Source: Rhodocyclales bacterium (GTDB lineage: Bacteria > Pseudomonadota > Gammaproteobacteria > Burkholderiales > Rhodocyclaceae). From it: a stretch of DNA of 64,000 bases. Shown one piece after another: positions 7,828 to 16,429 of this stretch (within the stretch, counting starts at the first letter, position 1; every line of letters starts with the position of its first letter). The stretch is taken from NCBI GenBank assembly GCA_026399435.1, contig JAPLQX010000019.1:90535-154534 (forward strand), written 5' to 3'. The position numbers and the translations under genes are program-made. The notes beneath the pieces were generated by a model. That model was not told where the DNA came from. It saw only the letters and a list, made by a program, of their open reading frames with translations, and ran no database searches.

Positions 7828-8784
7828 ATGCTGAACGGCGGCAATACACTGCAAGAGAGCGTTGCCCTGCAACGCGCGGCGCTGAAGAAAATCATCGAGG
7901 AACCGCTGCGTTGCGCGGCGCAGGCCAGCGCGGCCGCCTGGGGCAACCGCGCCGGCCTCAACGCCGAGCTGGCCGGATTGTTCCCGAGCGTGCCCCACTG
8001 CCGCTACCTGTACGCCATGAATATCGATGGCGTGCAGATTTCCGACAATGTCAGCGCAACTGGAGTCAACGAGGCCGATTTCGGTCGCAACCGCTCGCAT
8101 CGGCCCTACATGCGCGAATCCCAGCCGGCCACGGGTTTCCTGCTTTCGCGCTCCTACATCACGCTGCGTGAGCGACGCCCCGGGCTGACCGCCATCCAGC
8201 TCGTGCGTAACGCCGCCGGTGCTGCCATCGGTTTTCTCGGCGCCGATTTCTACCTTCACGACCTGCCGCTGACGCGGGAGCGCTTCGAGGAGAAGCGCCA
8301 GTGGCGGCAGCTGCGCGGCGATCCGTCGATCCGCAGCCAGGTCTTCCATCAGACGCGCAGCGAGAGCGAGATGGATCGCCAGTTGAGCACCGTGCTCGGT
8401 ATCGTCGAGGAGTTGATGGTCGATCACGGCATGTACCACATCATGCTGCACTTCTCGAGCAGCCGCGCGGTGTATTGGATGCTCGACGATCCCTACCGCT
8501 ATCGTCTGTTCGACATTCAGGCGCTGGTCGATGCGGACACCTGCCTCGCCTATCCGAAGCACCCCTATCCGGCCGATGCGCTGGTGCCGAAGGAGCGCAT
8601 CCGCGCCATTCTCGACACACTGAGCTCGCTGCGTTTCATCGACGAGACTTTCTATCTTCGCACCGGCACGCTCAACCTCTTCAACGGCATGGTCGGCCTG
8701 ACCTTCTCCTGCGACGGTTCCCACTACATGCCCTGGGACGAGTTCCTCAAGATGGATGTGGCGTTCTGGCTGGGGACGGTTTAG
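7828..8784 (+). CDS. PDC (Cache-like) sensor domain protein
   Basis: A 318-residue protein without obvious membrane segments. The N-terminal helix (LQESVALQRAALKKIIEEPL) and the segment with GVQISDNVSATGVNEADFG, HRPYMRESQP and ATGFLLSRSYITLRERRPGLT match PDC/Cache ligand-binding sensor domains, here not joined to a kinase, cyclase or chemoreceptor module. The C-terminal half (about 170-318) has no recognised output motif. The frame extends to a TTG at 7810; the ATG at 7828 is preferred, although neither has a strong ribosome-binding site. A stand-alone, probably cytoplasmic PDC protein is unusual; its partner is unknown. Confidence 0.65.
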   Translation: MLNGGNTLQESVALQRAALKKIIEEPLRCAAQASAAAWGNRAGLNAELAGLFPSVPHCRYLYAMNIDGVQISDNVSATGVNEADFGRNRSHRPYMRESQPATGFLLSRSYITLRERRPGLTAIQLVRNAAGAAIGFLGADFYLHDLPLTRERFEEKRQWRQLRGDPSIRSQVFHQTRSESEMDRQLSTVLGIVEELMVDHGMYHIMLHFSSSRAVYWMLDDPYRYRLFDIQALVDADTCLAYPKHPYPADALVPKERIRAILDTLSSLRFIDETFYLRTGTLNLFNGMVGLTFSCDGSHYMPWDEFLKMDVAFWLGTV

Positions 8785-8812
8785 GAGCCGGTGCCGACCC
8801 GCGTCGCGCTGA

Positions 8813-8838
8813 CCCCGAAAAGCCAACTCCCTCGTTTA
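8813..8838 (+). promoter_or_regulatory. Candidate ECF sigma promoter upstream of the sigma factor gene
   Basis: CCCCG-N7-AACTCC-YY-CGTTTA at 8813-8838 recurs with identical spacing at 10310-10335, upstream of the lipoprotein gene of the same cluster. CGTTTA resembles ECF -10 elements. A start site about 7 bases downstream would leave almost no leader before the GTG at 8849. Autoregulation by the encoded sigma factor is inferred. Confidence 0.5.
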
Positions 8839-8848
8839 CACTTCAGGC

Positions 8849-9418
8849 GTGGATGAATCGCGCACTGACGAGACGCTCATGCTGGCCTATCGCGATGGCG
8901 ATGCGGCGGCTTTCGAGGCGCTCTACGCCCGTCATCGCGGCCGCCTGTTCCGTTATTTGCTGCACCAGTGCGGCAGGCGCGAGCAGGCGGATGAAATGTT
9001 TCAGGAGATATGGATGTCGGTGATTCGCGCCCGCAGCGGCTACGAGGTGTCGGCCAGGTTTGCGACCTGGCTCTACCGCATCGCCCATAACCGGCTGATC
9101 GATGGTTTTCGTGCGCGCGGCCGGCTGGCTGAATTCGAGGTCGATGCCGGCGATGCCGAGGGCGACCCGCCCGATTGCCCGGCACCTGCCAGCGAACAGC
9201 CGGAGCGTCTGCTCGAGCGCGCGCAACTGGCGGGCCGCCTGCTGGCCGCCATCGCGACCTTGCCGGCTGCGCAGCGTGAAGCCTTCCTGCTGGCGACAGA
9301 GGGCGGCCTGACGGTCGAGGAAATCGGCAATGCCACGGGCACCGGCTTCGAGACCGCAAAAAGCCGTTTGCGTTACGCCTATTCGCGGCTGCGCACCGAA
9401 CTGGGGGATCTGCAATGA
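8849..9418 (+). CDS. ECF-subfamily RNA polymerase sigma factor
   Basis: A 189-residue sigma-70-family protein. Region 2 is LMLAYRDGDAAAFEALYARH through EMFQEIWMSVIRARSGY and FATWLYRIAHNRLIDGFR (about 10-85). Region 4 is ATLPAAQREAFLLATEGGLT and FETAKSRLRYAYSRLR (about 135-180). The start is a GTG; an ATG 10 codons later would cut into region 2. The stop overlaps the ATG of the membrane protein gene (ATGA), the usual sigma/anti-sigma coupling. The regulon is unknown, but the shared motif at 8813 and 10310 suggests it drives its own operon and the lipoprotein gene. Confidence 0.92.
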   Translation: MDESRTDETLMLAYRDGDAAAFEALYARHRGRLFRYLLHQCGRREQADEMFQEIWMSVIRARSGYEVSARFATWLYRIAHNRLIDGFRARGRLAEFEVDAGDAEGDPPDCPAPASEQPERLLERAQLAGRLLAAIATLPAAQREAFLLATEGGLTVEEIGNATGTGFETAKSRLRYAYSRLRTELGDLQ

Positions 9419-10287
9419 GCCGTCCCAACCTGCCACCGGGGCCCGAGGTGCCGCAGTCGACCGTGAGCGCACTCCATGCGCTTTATCACGAAGCGGCCGG
9501 GGCCGAGCCCGGGCCCATGCTTGATCGCAGCATCCTCGATGCGGCGCGGGCCGAACTGCGGGTTGATCGCGCCACCCAATCAAGGCGGCCGATACCGTGG
9601 TGGAAGGGCTGGCTGCCCGTGACATCTGTCATTGCCCTTGCGGTCGTGGGGCTGTCGGTCACTTGGCGCGTGATGGACGAACAGGAGCGCCACCTGCGCG
9701 AGGAAATGAGCGCAGCGCAGACGGCAGGTGAAACCGCGGGGAGAGCCACACCGGCGGAACGCCCCGCTGAAGCCAAGCCGTCGCTTGATGCCCCCGCGCC
9801 GGCGGCGGAGAAAAGTCGCCGCGTCGAATCGACAGCGGCCAGGGATGCGCCGGTTGGCGTGCCAATGCCTGCAGCGATGCCAGCCCCCGCCGCCCCGGCA
9901 ACGATGGCACCCGCGTTGGTCGAGGAGGCCGTGAAAAAAAGCCAGCGCGCCGAAAAGGATGAACCGCGGGAAAGGCGCGACACAGGTGCTGCCGCGGAAT
10001 CCGCTTCGAGCTCGGCGCGCGCCCTGGGCAAGCTCGAAGCTCAACGCCTCGGCACCAGCGCCAGCGGCGGAACAACTGCTGACTCGTTGGCCAAGCCGTC
10101 TACCAACTCATCCGCCAAATCCGTCGCCGCGCCTATAGCCGATCCCGCGACGCCCGAAGCTTGGCTGCAACACATCCGCGAACTGCGTGCCGCCGGACGC
10201 AGCGCAGAAGCGGCGCAAAGCCTTGCGCGGTTTCGGGCGCGTTACCCTGACTTTGTGCTGCCGGATGATCTGCTCAACCTGAAATAG
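9415..10287 (+). CDS. Membrane-anchored probable anti-sigma factor with Ala/Pro-rich periplasmic region
   Basis: A 290-residue protein with one central membrane segment (WLPVTSVIALAVVGLSVTW, about residues 63-81), a short N-terminal cytoplasmic part and a long, low-complexity Ala/Pro/Glu/Ser-rich periplasmic region (about 95-245). The conserved C-terminus (PEAWLQHIRELRAAGRSAEA...ARFRARYPDFVLPDD) resembles a TPR-like tail. It is translationally coupled to the ECF sigma gene, so an anti-sigma role is likely from position. I see no ZAS or ASD zinc motif, so the binding mode is unclear. Confidence 0.65.
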   Translation: MSRPNLPPGPEVPQSTVSALHALYHEAAGAEPGPMLDRSILDAARAELRVDRATQSRRPIPWWKGWLPVTSVIALAVVGLSVTWRVMDEQERHLREEMSAAQTAGETAGRATPAERPAEAKPSLDAPAPAAEKSRRVESTAARDAPVGVPMPAAMPAPAAPATMAPALVEEAVKKSQRAEKDEPRERRDTGAAAESASSSARALGKLEAQRLGTSASGGTTADSLAKPSTNSSAKSVAAPIADPATPEAWLQHIRELRAAGRSAEAAQSLARFRARYPDFVLPDDLLNLK

Positions 10288-10309
10288 GCCGAGCCCCGCC
10301 GCTGTTTAA

Positions 10310-10335
10310 CCCCGTTTCTTGAACTCCTCCGTTTA
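10310..10335 (+). promoter_or_regulatory. Second copy of the ECF promoter-like motif
   Basis: CCCCG-N7-AACTCC-TC-CGTTTA, the same spacing as the copy at 8813-8838 (AACTCC-CT-CGTTTA), about 45 bases upstream of the lipoprotein start at 10380. It lies in an otherwise non-coding 92-base gap. Confidence 0.5.
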
Positions 10336-10379
10336 TAGGCTTGCGGACATCGCAAACCTTTTCCACCACGGAGGACATC

Positions 10380-11333
10380 ATGAAAAACCCCACGCTTGCA
10401 TCCTGCATTCTCGGCGCGGCGAGTTTCCTGGCATTGCTCGGCTGCACCCAGCCCACGCTTGCCGCGCGACTGGTCGATGTTTCGATTGTCAATCGCGGCA
10501 CGGGCGAGCGGCTCCAGCCCTGGCGACACGGCGGCAAGCTGTATGTCGTCGGTACGCCGGGCGACCGCTACGCCGTCGAACTCAAGGGCAAGCGCGGCGA
10601 ACGTGTGCTCACCGTCCTGTCGGTGGACGGCATCAACGTGCTCACCGGCCAGACCGCCGCCATGCTGCAATCCGGCTATGTGATCGATGGCGGCCGAAGC
10701 TATGCGGTCAGCGGCTGGCGCAAGAGCATGGACGATGTCGCCCAGTTCGTGTTTACCACGCTGCCCAACAGCTACGCCGCGCGCACCGGCCGCCCGGGCA
10801 ATGTGGGCGTGATCGGTGTTGCCGTCTATCGCGAAAAGGCTGCGCCGGCGCAACCGATCACGATGGCGCCGTATTCGCTGCCTGCGGAGCCCTGGCGCGC
10901 TGAATCGCGCCCACAGGCCAAGGACGAGTCTTCGCGCGATGCCCTCGACGGTGCTGCGTGGCAGGCGGATTCCGCGCCTTCTGCAATGGCCAGGAAAGCT
11001 GACAGCGACCTGAGTGGCTCCGGCAGCAACGCGCCTGCCGCCGCCGGCATGCTTGCCGAGCGACGTGCCGACCAGTCGGAATCCCGCGCAGCGTTGCGTG
11101 CAGAGGCTGAGTTGAAGTCCATGAAACTCGGCACCGGCCACGGCGAGCGCGAATATTCGCCGACGCGCCACACCGAGTTCGTGCGCAACAGCGATTCGCC
11201 CGATGAAATCATCACCATCTACTATGATTCCCGCACCAATCTCATCGCTCGCGGCATCATCCCCGCGCCGCGGCTGGCCGACCCCACGCCCTTCCCCGCA
11301 GGCGCCGGGTTTGTGCCCGATCCGTGCGGCTGA
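10380..11333 (+). CDS. Putative lipoprotein of the ECF sigma cluster
   Basis: A 317-residue exported protein of unknown function. The ATG at 10380 is preceded by GGAGG at the right distance and starts a signal sequence ending in a lipobox-like LALLGC (Cys at about residue 22), so it is probably a lipoprotein. Residues 30-165 form a compact region (RLVDVSIVNRGTGERLQPWR, GKLYVVGTPGDRYAVELKG, VLSVDGINVLTG, SAVSGWRKS-like segment). The rest is low-complexity up to a conserved-looking end that contains REYSPTRHTEFVRNSDSPDE and IITIYYDSRTNLIARGII. Likely a target of the adjacent sigma factor, judging by the shared upstream motif. Confidence 0.6.
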   Translation: MKNPTLASCILGAASFLALLGCTQPTLAARLVDVSIVNRGTGERLQPWRHGGKLYVVGTPGDRYAVELKGKRGERVLTVLSVDGINVLTGQTAAMLQSGYVIDGGRSYAVSGWRKSMDDVAQFVFTTLPNSYAARTGRPGNVGVIGVAVYREKAAPAQPITMAPYSLPAEPWRAESRPQAKDESSRDALDGAAWQADSAPSAMARKADSDLSGSGSNAPAAAGMLAERRADQSESRAALRAEAELKSMKLGTGHGEREYSPTRHTEFVRNSDSPDEIITIYYDSRTNLIARGIIPAPRLADPTPFPAGAGFVPDPCG

Positions 11334-11345
11334 ATATTTGGAGGA

Positions 11346-12629
11346 TCAGACCAGCCCATTCATCAGCTGCACATTCACCGTATCGCCTGCGCCGACTGTT
11401 TCGCGCTCGTGTTCCAGCACGATGAAGCAGTCGGCGTCGGCCATCGAGCGCAGCACGCCGGAACCCTGCGCGCCGGTGGGGCGCACGCACCACTCGCCGT
11501 TTTCCTGGAACAGGATGCCGCGCTGGAATTCGGTGCGGCCGCGGCCCTTCTTCATGGCCTCCACGCAGCGCGCGGGAAAGGCCGGGAAGGGCGGCACGGG
11601 ATCGAGGCCCGCCAGCTTGAGAAGCGCCGGCCGCACGAACTGGTAGAAGGTGACCATCACCGCCACCGGGTTGCCCGGCAGGCCGAACAGCCAGGCGCCG
11701 GGGCGTTCTGCGCCGTCCGGTTGGATGCGGCCGAAGGCCATCGGACGGCCTGGCTTCATGGCGATTTTCCAGAACGCCACTTCGCCGAGCTGGGCCATCA
11801 GCTGCTTGATGAAGTCGGCTTCGCCGACCGAGACGCCGCCGCTGGTGATGATCGCATCGGCGCAGCCGGCGGCTTCGCGAAACGCCGCTTCAAGCGCGGC
11901 CGGGTCGTCCCTGACCACGCCCATGTCGATCACGTCGCAGCCGAGCCGGGTGAGCATGCCCCACAGCGTGTAACGGTTGCTGTCATACACGGCGCCGGGC
12001 GCCAGCGGCGTGCCGATCGAGCACAATTCGTCGCCGGTGGAAAACAGCGCGACGCGCACACGGCGGCGCACCGAGACTTCGCCGATGCCCAACGACGCGA
12101 TGATGCCGATCTCGGCCGGGCGCAGCTTCCTGCCGGCAGGAACAGCGGGGCGCCCCGCCTGGAGGTCTTCGCCGGCGCGGCGGGTGTTCTGGTTGCGGCG
12201 CTGGCCGGGCGGGATGATGACGGCATCGCCTTCGACGCGCACCACTTCCTGGATCGCCACGCAATCGACACCTTGCGGCAGGATCGCGCCGGTCATGATC
12301 CTCACCGTCTCGCCGGCGCCGACTCTTCCCTCGAAGGCGCGGCCGGCGAAGGCGGTGCCGATGTTCTTCAGGCGCGTTTCGCCCGTCGCGGCCAGATCGC
12401 CGAAGCGCACGGCCCAGCCGTCCATGGCCGAGTTGTCGTGGCTCGGCACGTCGATCGGCGAAATGACATCCACGGCCAGCACGCGATCGAGGGCCTGGCG
12501 CACGAAGACCCGCTCATGGCCGGTGACGGGGCTCAACAAATCGAGGATCAGTTCGCGGGCACGATCGACGTGCAGCGAATTGGGGTCGTAGTTGTCGGCA
12601 CAGGACAGGGTCTGGAGGATGGAGGTCAT
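11346..12629 (-). CDS. moeA: Molybdopterin molybdotransferase MoeA
   Basis: A 427-residue MoeA, which inserts molybdate (or tungstate) into adenylylated molybdopterin. Visible family motifs: the N-terminal DVISPIDVPSHDNSAMDGWA, the GAILPQGVDCVAIQE segment, the central LFSTGDEL and PGAVYDSNRYTL, TSGGVSVGEADFIK, MKPGRPMAFG and LFGLPGNPVAVMV. The ATG at 12629 gives the canonical MTSILQTLSCADNY start; the open frame continues upstream but has no family similarity there. It follows moaA on the same strand with a 28-base gap. Its product may serve the tungsten AOR at 37621 as well as molybdoenzymes. Confidence 0.95.
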   Translation of the reverse strand: MTSILQTLSCADNYDPNSLHVDRARELILDLLSPVTGHERVFVRQALDRVLAVDVISPIDVPSHDNSAMDGWAVRFGDLAATGETRLKNIGTAFAGRAFEGRVGAGETVRIMTGAILPQGVDCVAIQEVVRVEGDAVIIPPGQRRNQNTRRAGEDLQAGRPAVPAGRKLRPAEIGIIASLGIGEVSVRRRVRVALFSTGDELCSIGTPLAPGAVYDSNRYTLWGMLTRLGCDVIDMGVVRDDPAALEAAFREAAGCADAIITSGGVSVGEADFIKQLMAQLGEVAFWKIAMKPGRPMAFGRIQPDGAERPGAWLFGLPGNPVAVMVTFYQFVRPALLKLAGLDPVPPFPAFPARCVEAMKKGRGRTEFQRGILFQENGEWCVRPTGAQGSGVLRSMADADCFIVLEHERETVGAGDTVNVQLMNGLV

Positions 12630-12657
12630 GACGGAGGATTTTGCGGACGGTAGAGGA

Positions 12658-13752
12658 TCAACCGCCGATATAGGACATTTCAATTTTTCCGGGACCGCCC
12701 GGCAGTGCCGTGGCGGCGGTGCGGATCTCGGAATAGCGGTCATCGCGTTCGCGCCAGACGGCGGCGATGACGCGTCGCAGTTGCTCATTGCCGGCACCCT
12801 TGCGCAGCATGTCGCGCAGGTCGTGGCCGCTCTGGGCGAAGAGGCAGGTATAGAGCTGGCCCTCGGTGGATAGCCGGATGCGGGTGCAGCTGGAACAGAA
12901 GGCCTGCGTGACCGAGGAGATGACGCCGATCTCGCCCGCACCGTCCTTGTAGCGCCAGCGCTCGGCGACCTCTCCGGGGTAGTTGGCGTCGATCGCTTCC
13001 AGCGGAAACTCGGCGTTGATGCGGGCGATCACGTCGGCGGATGGCAGCACCTCGTCCATGCGCCAGCCGTTGGAAGTGCCGACGTCCATGAACTCTATGA
13101 AGCGCAGGATGTGGCCGCTGTTGCGGAAGTGGCGCGCCAGCGGCAGGATCTGGTCGTCGTTGCTGCCGCGCTTGACCACGCAATTCACCTTGATCGGCGC
13201 GAGGCCGGCCGCTGCGGCGGCGGCAATGCCGTCGAGCACGTCGCTGACCGGGTAATCGACGTCGTTCATGCGCTTGAATACGGCGTCATCGATGCCATCG
13301 AGACTGACCGTGACGCGCTTCAGCCCGGCATCCTTCAGCGCCTGCGCCTTCTTTACCAGCAGCGAGCCGTTGGTGGTCAGCGTCAATTCCACCGGCAGCT
13401 TCGCCAGTTGCTCGATCAGGTTCTCTATATGTCGGCGCAACAGCGGCTCGCCGCCGGTGATGCGGATCTTCTCGACGCCCTGATCGACGAAGATGCGCGC
13501 GATACGGCCTATTTCCTCGAAGGAGAGCAGTTCCGCGCGCGGCAGGAAGGCGTGGTCATGGCCGAACACTTCTTTCGGCATGCAATACACGCAGCGGAAA
13601 TTGCAGCGGTCTGTAACCGAGATGCGCAGGTCGCGCACGCGCCGGTCGCGCCGGTCGAGCAGGGGGCCGTCGAGCGGAGCCAGGTCGTGGGTGGAGAGCG
13701 GCACGGCCTTGGGCGTACTGGCAATAGGGATAATTCGGGCCTTGGTTTTCAT
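12658..13752 (-). CDS. moaA: GTP 3',8-cyclase MoaA
   Basis: A 364-residue radical-SAM enzyme for the first step of molybdopterin synthesis. The SAM-cluster motif is CNFRCVYC (CxxxCxxC). The second [4Fe-4S] cluster is bound by the C-terminal [18 protein letters not shown] pattern, and the protein ends with the required Gly-Gly (SYIGG), which enters the active site. The radical-SAM glycine-rich [10 protein letters not shown] is also present. The ATG at 13752 gives an N-terminal tail of usual length; an upstream frame from 13794 is possible but less likely. Upstream gene of the moaA-moeA pair. Confidence 0.95.
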   Translation of the reverse strand: MKTKARIIPIASTPKAVPLSTHDLAPLDGPLLDRRDRRVRDLRISVTDRCNFRCVYCMPKEVFGHDHAFLPRAELLSFEEIGRIARIFVDQGVEKIRITGGEPLLRRHIENLIEQLAKLPVELTLTTNGSLLVKKAQALKDAGLKRVTVSLDGIDDAVFKRMNDVDYPVSDVLDGIAAAAAAGLAPIKVNCVVKRGSNDDQILPLARHFRNSGHILRFIEFMDVGTSNGWRMDEVLPSADVIARINAEFPLEAIDANYPGEVAERWRYKDGAGEIGVISSVTQAFCSSCTRIRLSTEGQLYTCLFAQSGHDLRDMLRKGAGNEQLRRVIAAVWRERDDRYSEIRTAATALPGGPGKIEMSYIGG

Positions 13753-13941
13753 CTGGTTCCGGACTATAAGCCGCGCGGGCGCTGGAGACAACACCTGCCG
13801 GCGCGGCAGCCGGACCCGCGCCGAAACATGGTTTTACACATCTCCGTTTTCGTTCAACAATTCGCTTACAGCTTGGGCCGAGCATCACAGTCTGGATAAT
13901 CGGAATCGATCTGTTTCATTCACCCGAGAGGAGAAACACAA

Positions 13942-14298
13942 ATGAAAGTCCGCAAACTGATTGCCGCATCGCTGTTGTCACTTGGCGTCTGTGCCGCCTT
14001 CGCCCAAGCGCCGGGACCGGGTGCCGGCCCGGGTCCCGGTCAGCGGCCGAGCGCCGAAGAGAAGGAAAAGCGCTGCCAGGCCAATCCCGAGAAGTGTGCG
14101 CAGATCAAGGAGAACATCGAGAAGCGGCGCGCGGAAAATCAGGCCAGGCGCGACGAGTTCAAGAAGAAGTGCGATGCCGACCCCAAGGCCTGCGAAGAGA
14201 AGAAGGCGCAGATACGGGAGAAGGTCGAGGAGCGTCGCGAACAGCGGCAGGAACGGCGCGAGAACATGCAGAACGCACCGCGCCCGCCCGTCAAATAG
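13942..14298 (+). CDS. Small secreted charged protein with two C-x6-C repeats
   Basis: A 118-residue protein with a clear signal peptide (KLIAASLLSLGVCAAFAQA), a Pro/Gly linker, and then two similar charged helical units: RCQANPEKCAQIKENIEKRR and KCDADPKACEEKKAQIREKV. Each carries a C-x6-C pair with an internal DP or NP. The pattern suggests helical hairpins stapled by disulfides or a periplasmic metal site. GGAGAAACACAAATG gives a good ribosome-binding site. Similar small proteins exist in betaproteobacteria without assigned function; no function is claimed here. Confidence 0.75.
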   Translation: MKVRKLIAASLLSLGVCAAFAQAPGPGAGPGPGQRPSAEEKEKRCQANPEKCAQIKENIEKRRAENQARRDEFKKKCDADPKACEEKKAQIREKVEERREQRQERRENMQNAPRPPVK

Positions 14299-14302
14299 GC
14301 GC

Positions 14303-15538
14303 TTAGCTGAGCAGCGAAGCGAGGTCGAAAGCAGGATCGGCCGCTTGCTCCGGCGTGGGCGAGATGTCCTTGTCGAAGAGCTTGCGGCCGTTCATGTGAT
14401 CGGCCGGCTGGTTCAGCGAGTCGATCGCGATCAGCTTGTCGGCGCGGTAGTAGTAGGCGGAGAACTTCTGTGTCGTGGCATCGCCGCGCGTGACCACCTG
14501 ATCGAAGCCGGTCGTCAGTCCCAGCATTTGCAGCTTGACGTCGTATTGATCGGACCAGAACCACGGCGCCGCATGGAAGGGTCGTTCGCGGCCGAGCAGT
14601 GCCGCAGCGGCCGACCTGCCCTGCTCGAGGGCGTTCTGCACCGATTCGAGCCGGCGCAGGCTGCCGTCGTCGAGGCGCCGTGCGGTGCAGTCGCCTGCGG
14701 CAACGATGGCCGGGTCGGAGGTACGGCCGCAAGCATCGACCACGATGCCGCCATTGACTTCGAGGCCCGCGGCCTGGGCCAGTTCGGCATTGGGGATGAT
14801 GCCGATGCCGACCAGCACCAGGTCGGCGGGAAATTCGCGGCCGTCCTTGGTTCTTACCGCCGCGATCCTGCCTTCATGGCCGACCAGTTCCGAAACCATG
14901 GCGCCGAGCACCACTTCGGCTCCGTGGCGGGTGTGCAGGTCGAGGTAGAACTGCGAAATCAGCGGCGGCACGACGCGCGCCATGAGGCGGTCCGCCGCTT
15001 CCAGCACGGTGACCTTCTTGTCCTTCTTGCGGGCGACGGCGGCGACTTCAAGGCCGATGAACCCGCCGCCGATGATCACCACGTTCTGCGCGGTCTCCAG
15101 CGCCGCTGCGATCGCTTTCGCGTCGTCCAGTGTGCGCAGACCCTGCACGCCCTGCCAGTCGGCGCCCGCCAGCGGCAGCGGGCGCAGGCGCGACCCGGTG
15201 CATAGCGCGAGGCAGTCGTAGGCCAGCGTCGAACCGTCGCCCAGCGTGACCTGCTTCGCGGCGCGGTCGATCGTCGTGGCGCCAGTGCCAGCGCTCTGCG
15301 TCCCTGTGGGAACTCTCAGTGCAATGTTCTTCTTCGCCAGTACTTCTGCGGGTCGCATCATCAGTTGCGCTTCAGCGGTCTGACCGAGCAGAAAACCCTT
15401 GGACAGCGGCGGGCGCTGATAGGGGGCGTGCGCTTCGTTGCCGATCAGGGTGATGTGTCCCTCGTAGCCTTCGCTGCGCAGCGTCTCGGCGACGGTAAGG
15501 CCCGCCAGACCGGCCCCGATGATCAACATCCCGCTCAT
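14303..15538 (-). CDS. FAD-dependent ferredoxin reductase-like oxidoreductase with in-frame element A insertion
   Basis: A 411-residue NAD(P)H/FAD oxidoreductase of the ferredoxin/rubredoxin reductase family. FAD-binding motif MLIIGAGLAGLTVAETLR, the YQRPPLSKGFL active-site segment, an NAD-binding VVIIGGGFIGLEVAAVA, the AAGDCTA FAD motif and the C-terminal reductase domain with WFWSDQYDVKLQM are all present. Residues 76-87 (VPTGTQSAGTGA) interrupt the normal strand between the first FAD domain and TIDRAAKQVTLGDGS, and are encoded exactly by a dispersed element A (15281-15316). The electron-transfer partner is unknown; aromatic-ring dioxygenases commonly use such enzymes. Confidence 0.9.
   Translation of the reverse strand: MSGMLIIGAGLAGLTVAETLRSEGYEGHITLIGNEAHAPYQRPPLSKGFLLGQTAEAQLMMRPAEVLAKKNIALRVPTGTQSAGTGATTIDRAAKQVTLGDGSTLAYDCLALCTGSRLRPLPLAGADWQGVQGLRTLDDAKAIAAALETAQNVVIIGGGFIGLEVAAVARKKDKKVTVLEAADRLMARVVPPLISQFYLDLHTRHGAEVVLGAMVSELVGHEGRIAAVRTKDGREFPADLVLVGIGIIPNAELAQAAGLEVNGGIVVDACGRTSDPAIVAAGDCTARRLDDGSLRRLESVQNALEQGRSAAAALLGRERPFHAAPWFWSDQYDVKLQMLGLTTGFDQVVTRGDATTQKFSAYYYRADKLIAIDSLNQPADHMNGRKLFDKDISPTPEQAADPAFDLASLLS
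15281..15316 (-). repeat. Dispersed element A, copy inside the ferredoxin reductase gene
   Basis: On the minus strand this reads GAGTTCCCACAGGGACGCAG followed by AGCGCTGGCACTGGC, one base away from the A consensus (GAGTTCCC-NN-AGGGACGCA-NN-GCGCTGGCGCTGG). It contains two small hairpins (TCCC/GGGA and GCGC/GCGC-like). Translated in the host frame it encodes VPTGTQSAGTG. Confidence 0.8.
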
Positions 15539-15739
15539 GAGTGTGTCTCCAGAAAGTGTGCAAGCTCGTCGAGGCAGGACTTTAACTTAGTACTCGTCGC
15601 AGCGCAGCCAGCAACTCCCTTTCGCGCGGCCTGGCCGCCGGCGATAGGTAGAATGCCGGTATCCGGATCGGCGAGCTTGCCTGGGCCGGGCTTGCAGCGG
15701 GTTTGGCGGGCATCTTTTTCCAGAAGGGACAGGTAAGTC

Positions 15740-16429
15740 ATGAAATTCTTTTTTGCGGTCTTTATGCTTCTTTGCGCCAGCGCCGGCTGGAGCGCCGACC
15801 AGCCGATGCCGCCTGCGGCGGCAGTGCTCAAGGGCGAGGTTCTGGAAGCCAAGGATGTCGACAGTTATACCTACCTGCGCCTCAAGACCGCGGACGGCGA
15901 AATGTGGGCGGCGGTTGGCAAGGCGCCGCTGAAGAAGGGGGCCAAGGTCACGATTGAAAACGTGATGGTCATGAACAATTTCGAAAGCAAGGCGCTGAAG
16001 AGAACCTTCCCGAAGATCGTGTTCGGCAATCTGGCCGGCACGGGTGCCGCGAGCGGGACAATCGCTGGGCATTCGGGCATGCCCAAGGCCGAGTATGCCG
16101 GCGACGTCAAGGTGCCGAAGGCCAGCGGCCCGGAGGCGCGAACCGTTGCGGAAGTCGTGACGAAGAGCGCCGAACTCAAGGACAAGGCGGTGCTGATTCG
16201 CGGCAAGGTCGTGAAGTACTCGCCGGGGATCATGGGCAAGAACTGGATCCATTTGCGCGATGGATCGGGTTCGGCTGCGGACCAGACGAATGACCTGCTG
16301 GTGACGACCATGGATCCGGCCAAGGTCGGCGATGTTGTCGTGGTCAAGGGTGTAGTTCGCACCGACAAGGACTTCGGGTCCGGCTATGCGTACAAGGTGC
16401 TCGTCGAAGAGGCCAAGCTGCAGCAGTGA
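15740..16429 (+). CDS. Secreted protein with two OB-fold-like domains
   Basis: A 229-residue periplasmic protein with signal peptide MKFFFAVFMLLCASAGWSA. Two beta-rich halves: residues 30-90 (VLKGEVLEAKDVDSYTYLRL, EMWAAVGKAPLKKGAKVTI) and 130-229 (RTVAEVVTKSAELKDKAVLI, GKNWIHLRDGSG, VGDVVVVKGVV). Both resemble OB folds of the kind annotated as nucleic-acid-binding or NrfJ-like; in the periplasm they may instead bind ligand or protein. Its stop overlaps the GTG start of the transglycosylase, so the two are co-translated. Function unknown. Confidence 0.65.
   Translation: MKFFFAVFMLLCASAGWSADQPMPPAAAVLKGEVLEAKDVDSYTYLRLKTADGEMWAAVGKAPLKKGAKVTIENVMVMNNFESKALKRTFPKIVFGNLAGTGAASGTIAGHSGMPKAEYAGDVKVPKASGPEARTVAEVVTKSAELKDKAVLIRGKVVKYSPGIMGKNWIHLRDGSGSAADQTNDLLVTTMDPAKVGDVVVVKGVVRTDKDFGSGYAYKVLVEEAKLQQ

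Noticed and set aside
12630..12941. Long N-terminal extension of MoeA
   Set aside because: Residues upstream of the ATG at 12629 are Ser/Arg/Pro-rich, overlap the moaA end in another frame and have no similarity to MoeA.
16426..16429. Separate promoter before the lytic transglycosylase
   Set aside because: The GTG start overlaps the upstream stop, so translational coupling explains the arrangement.
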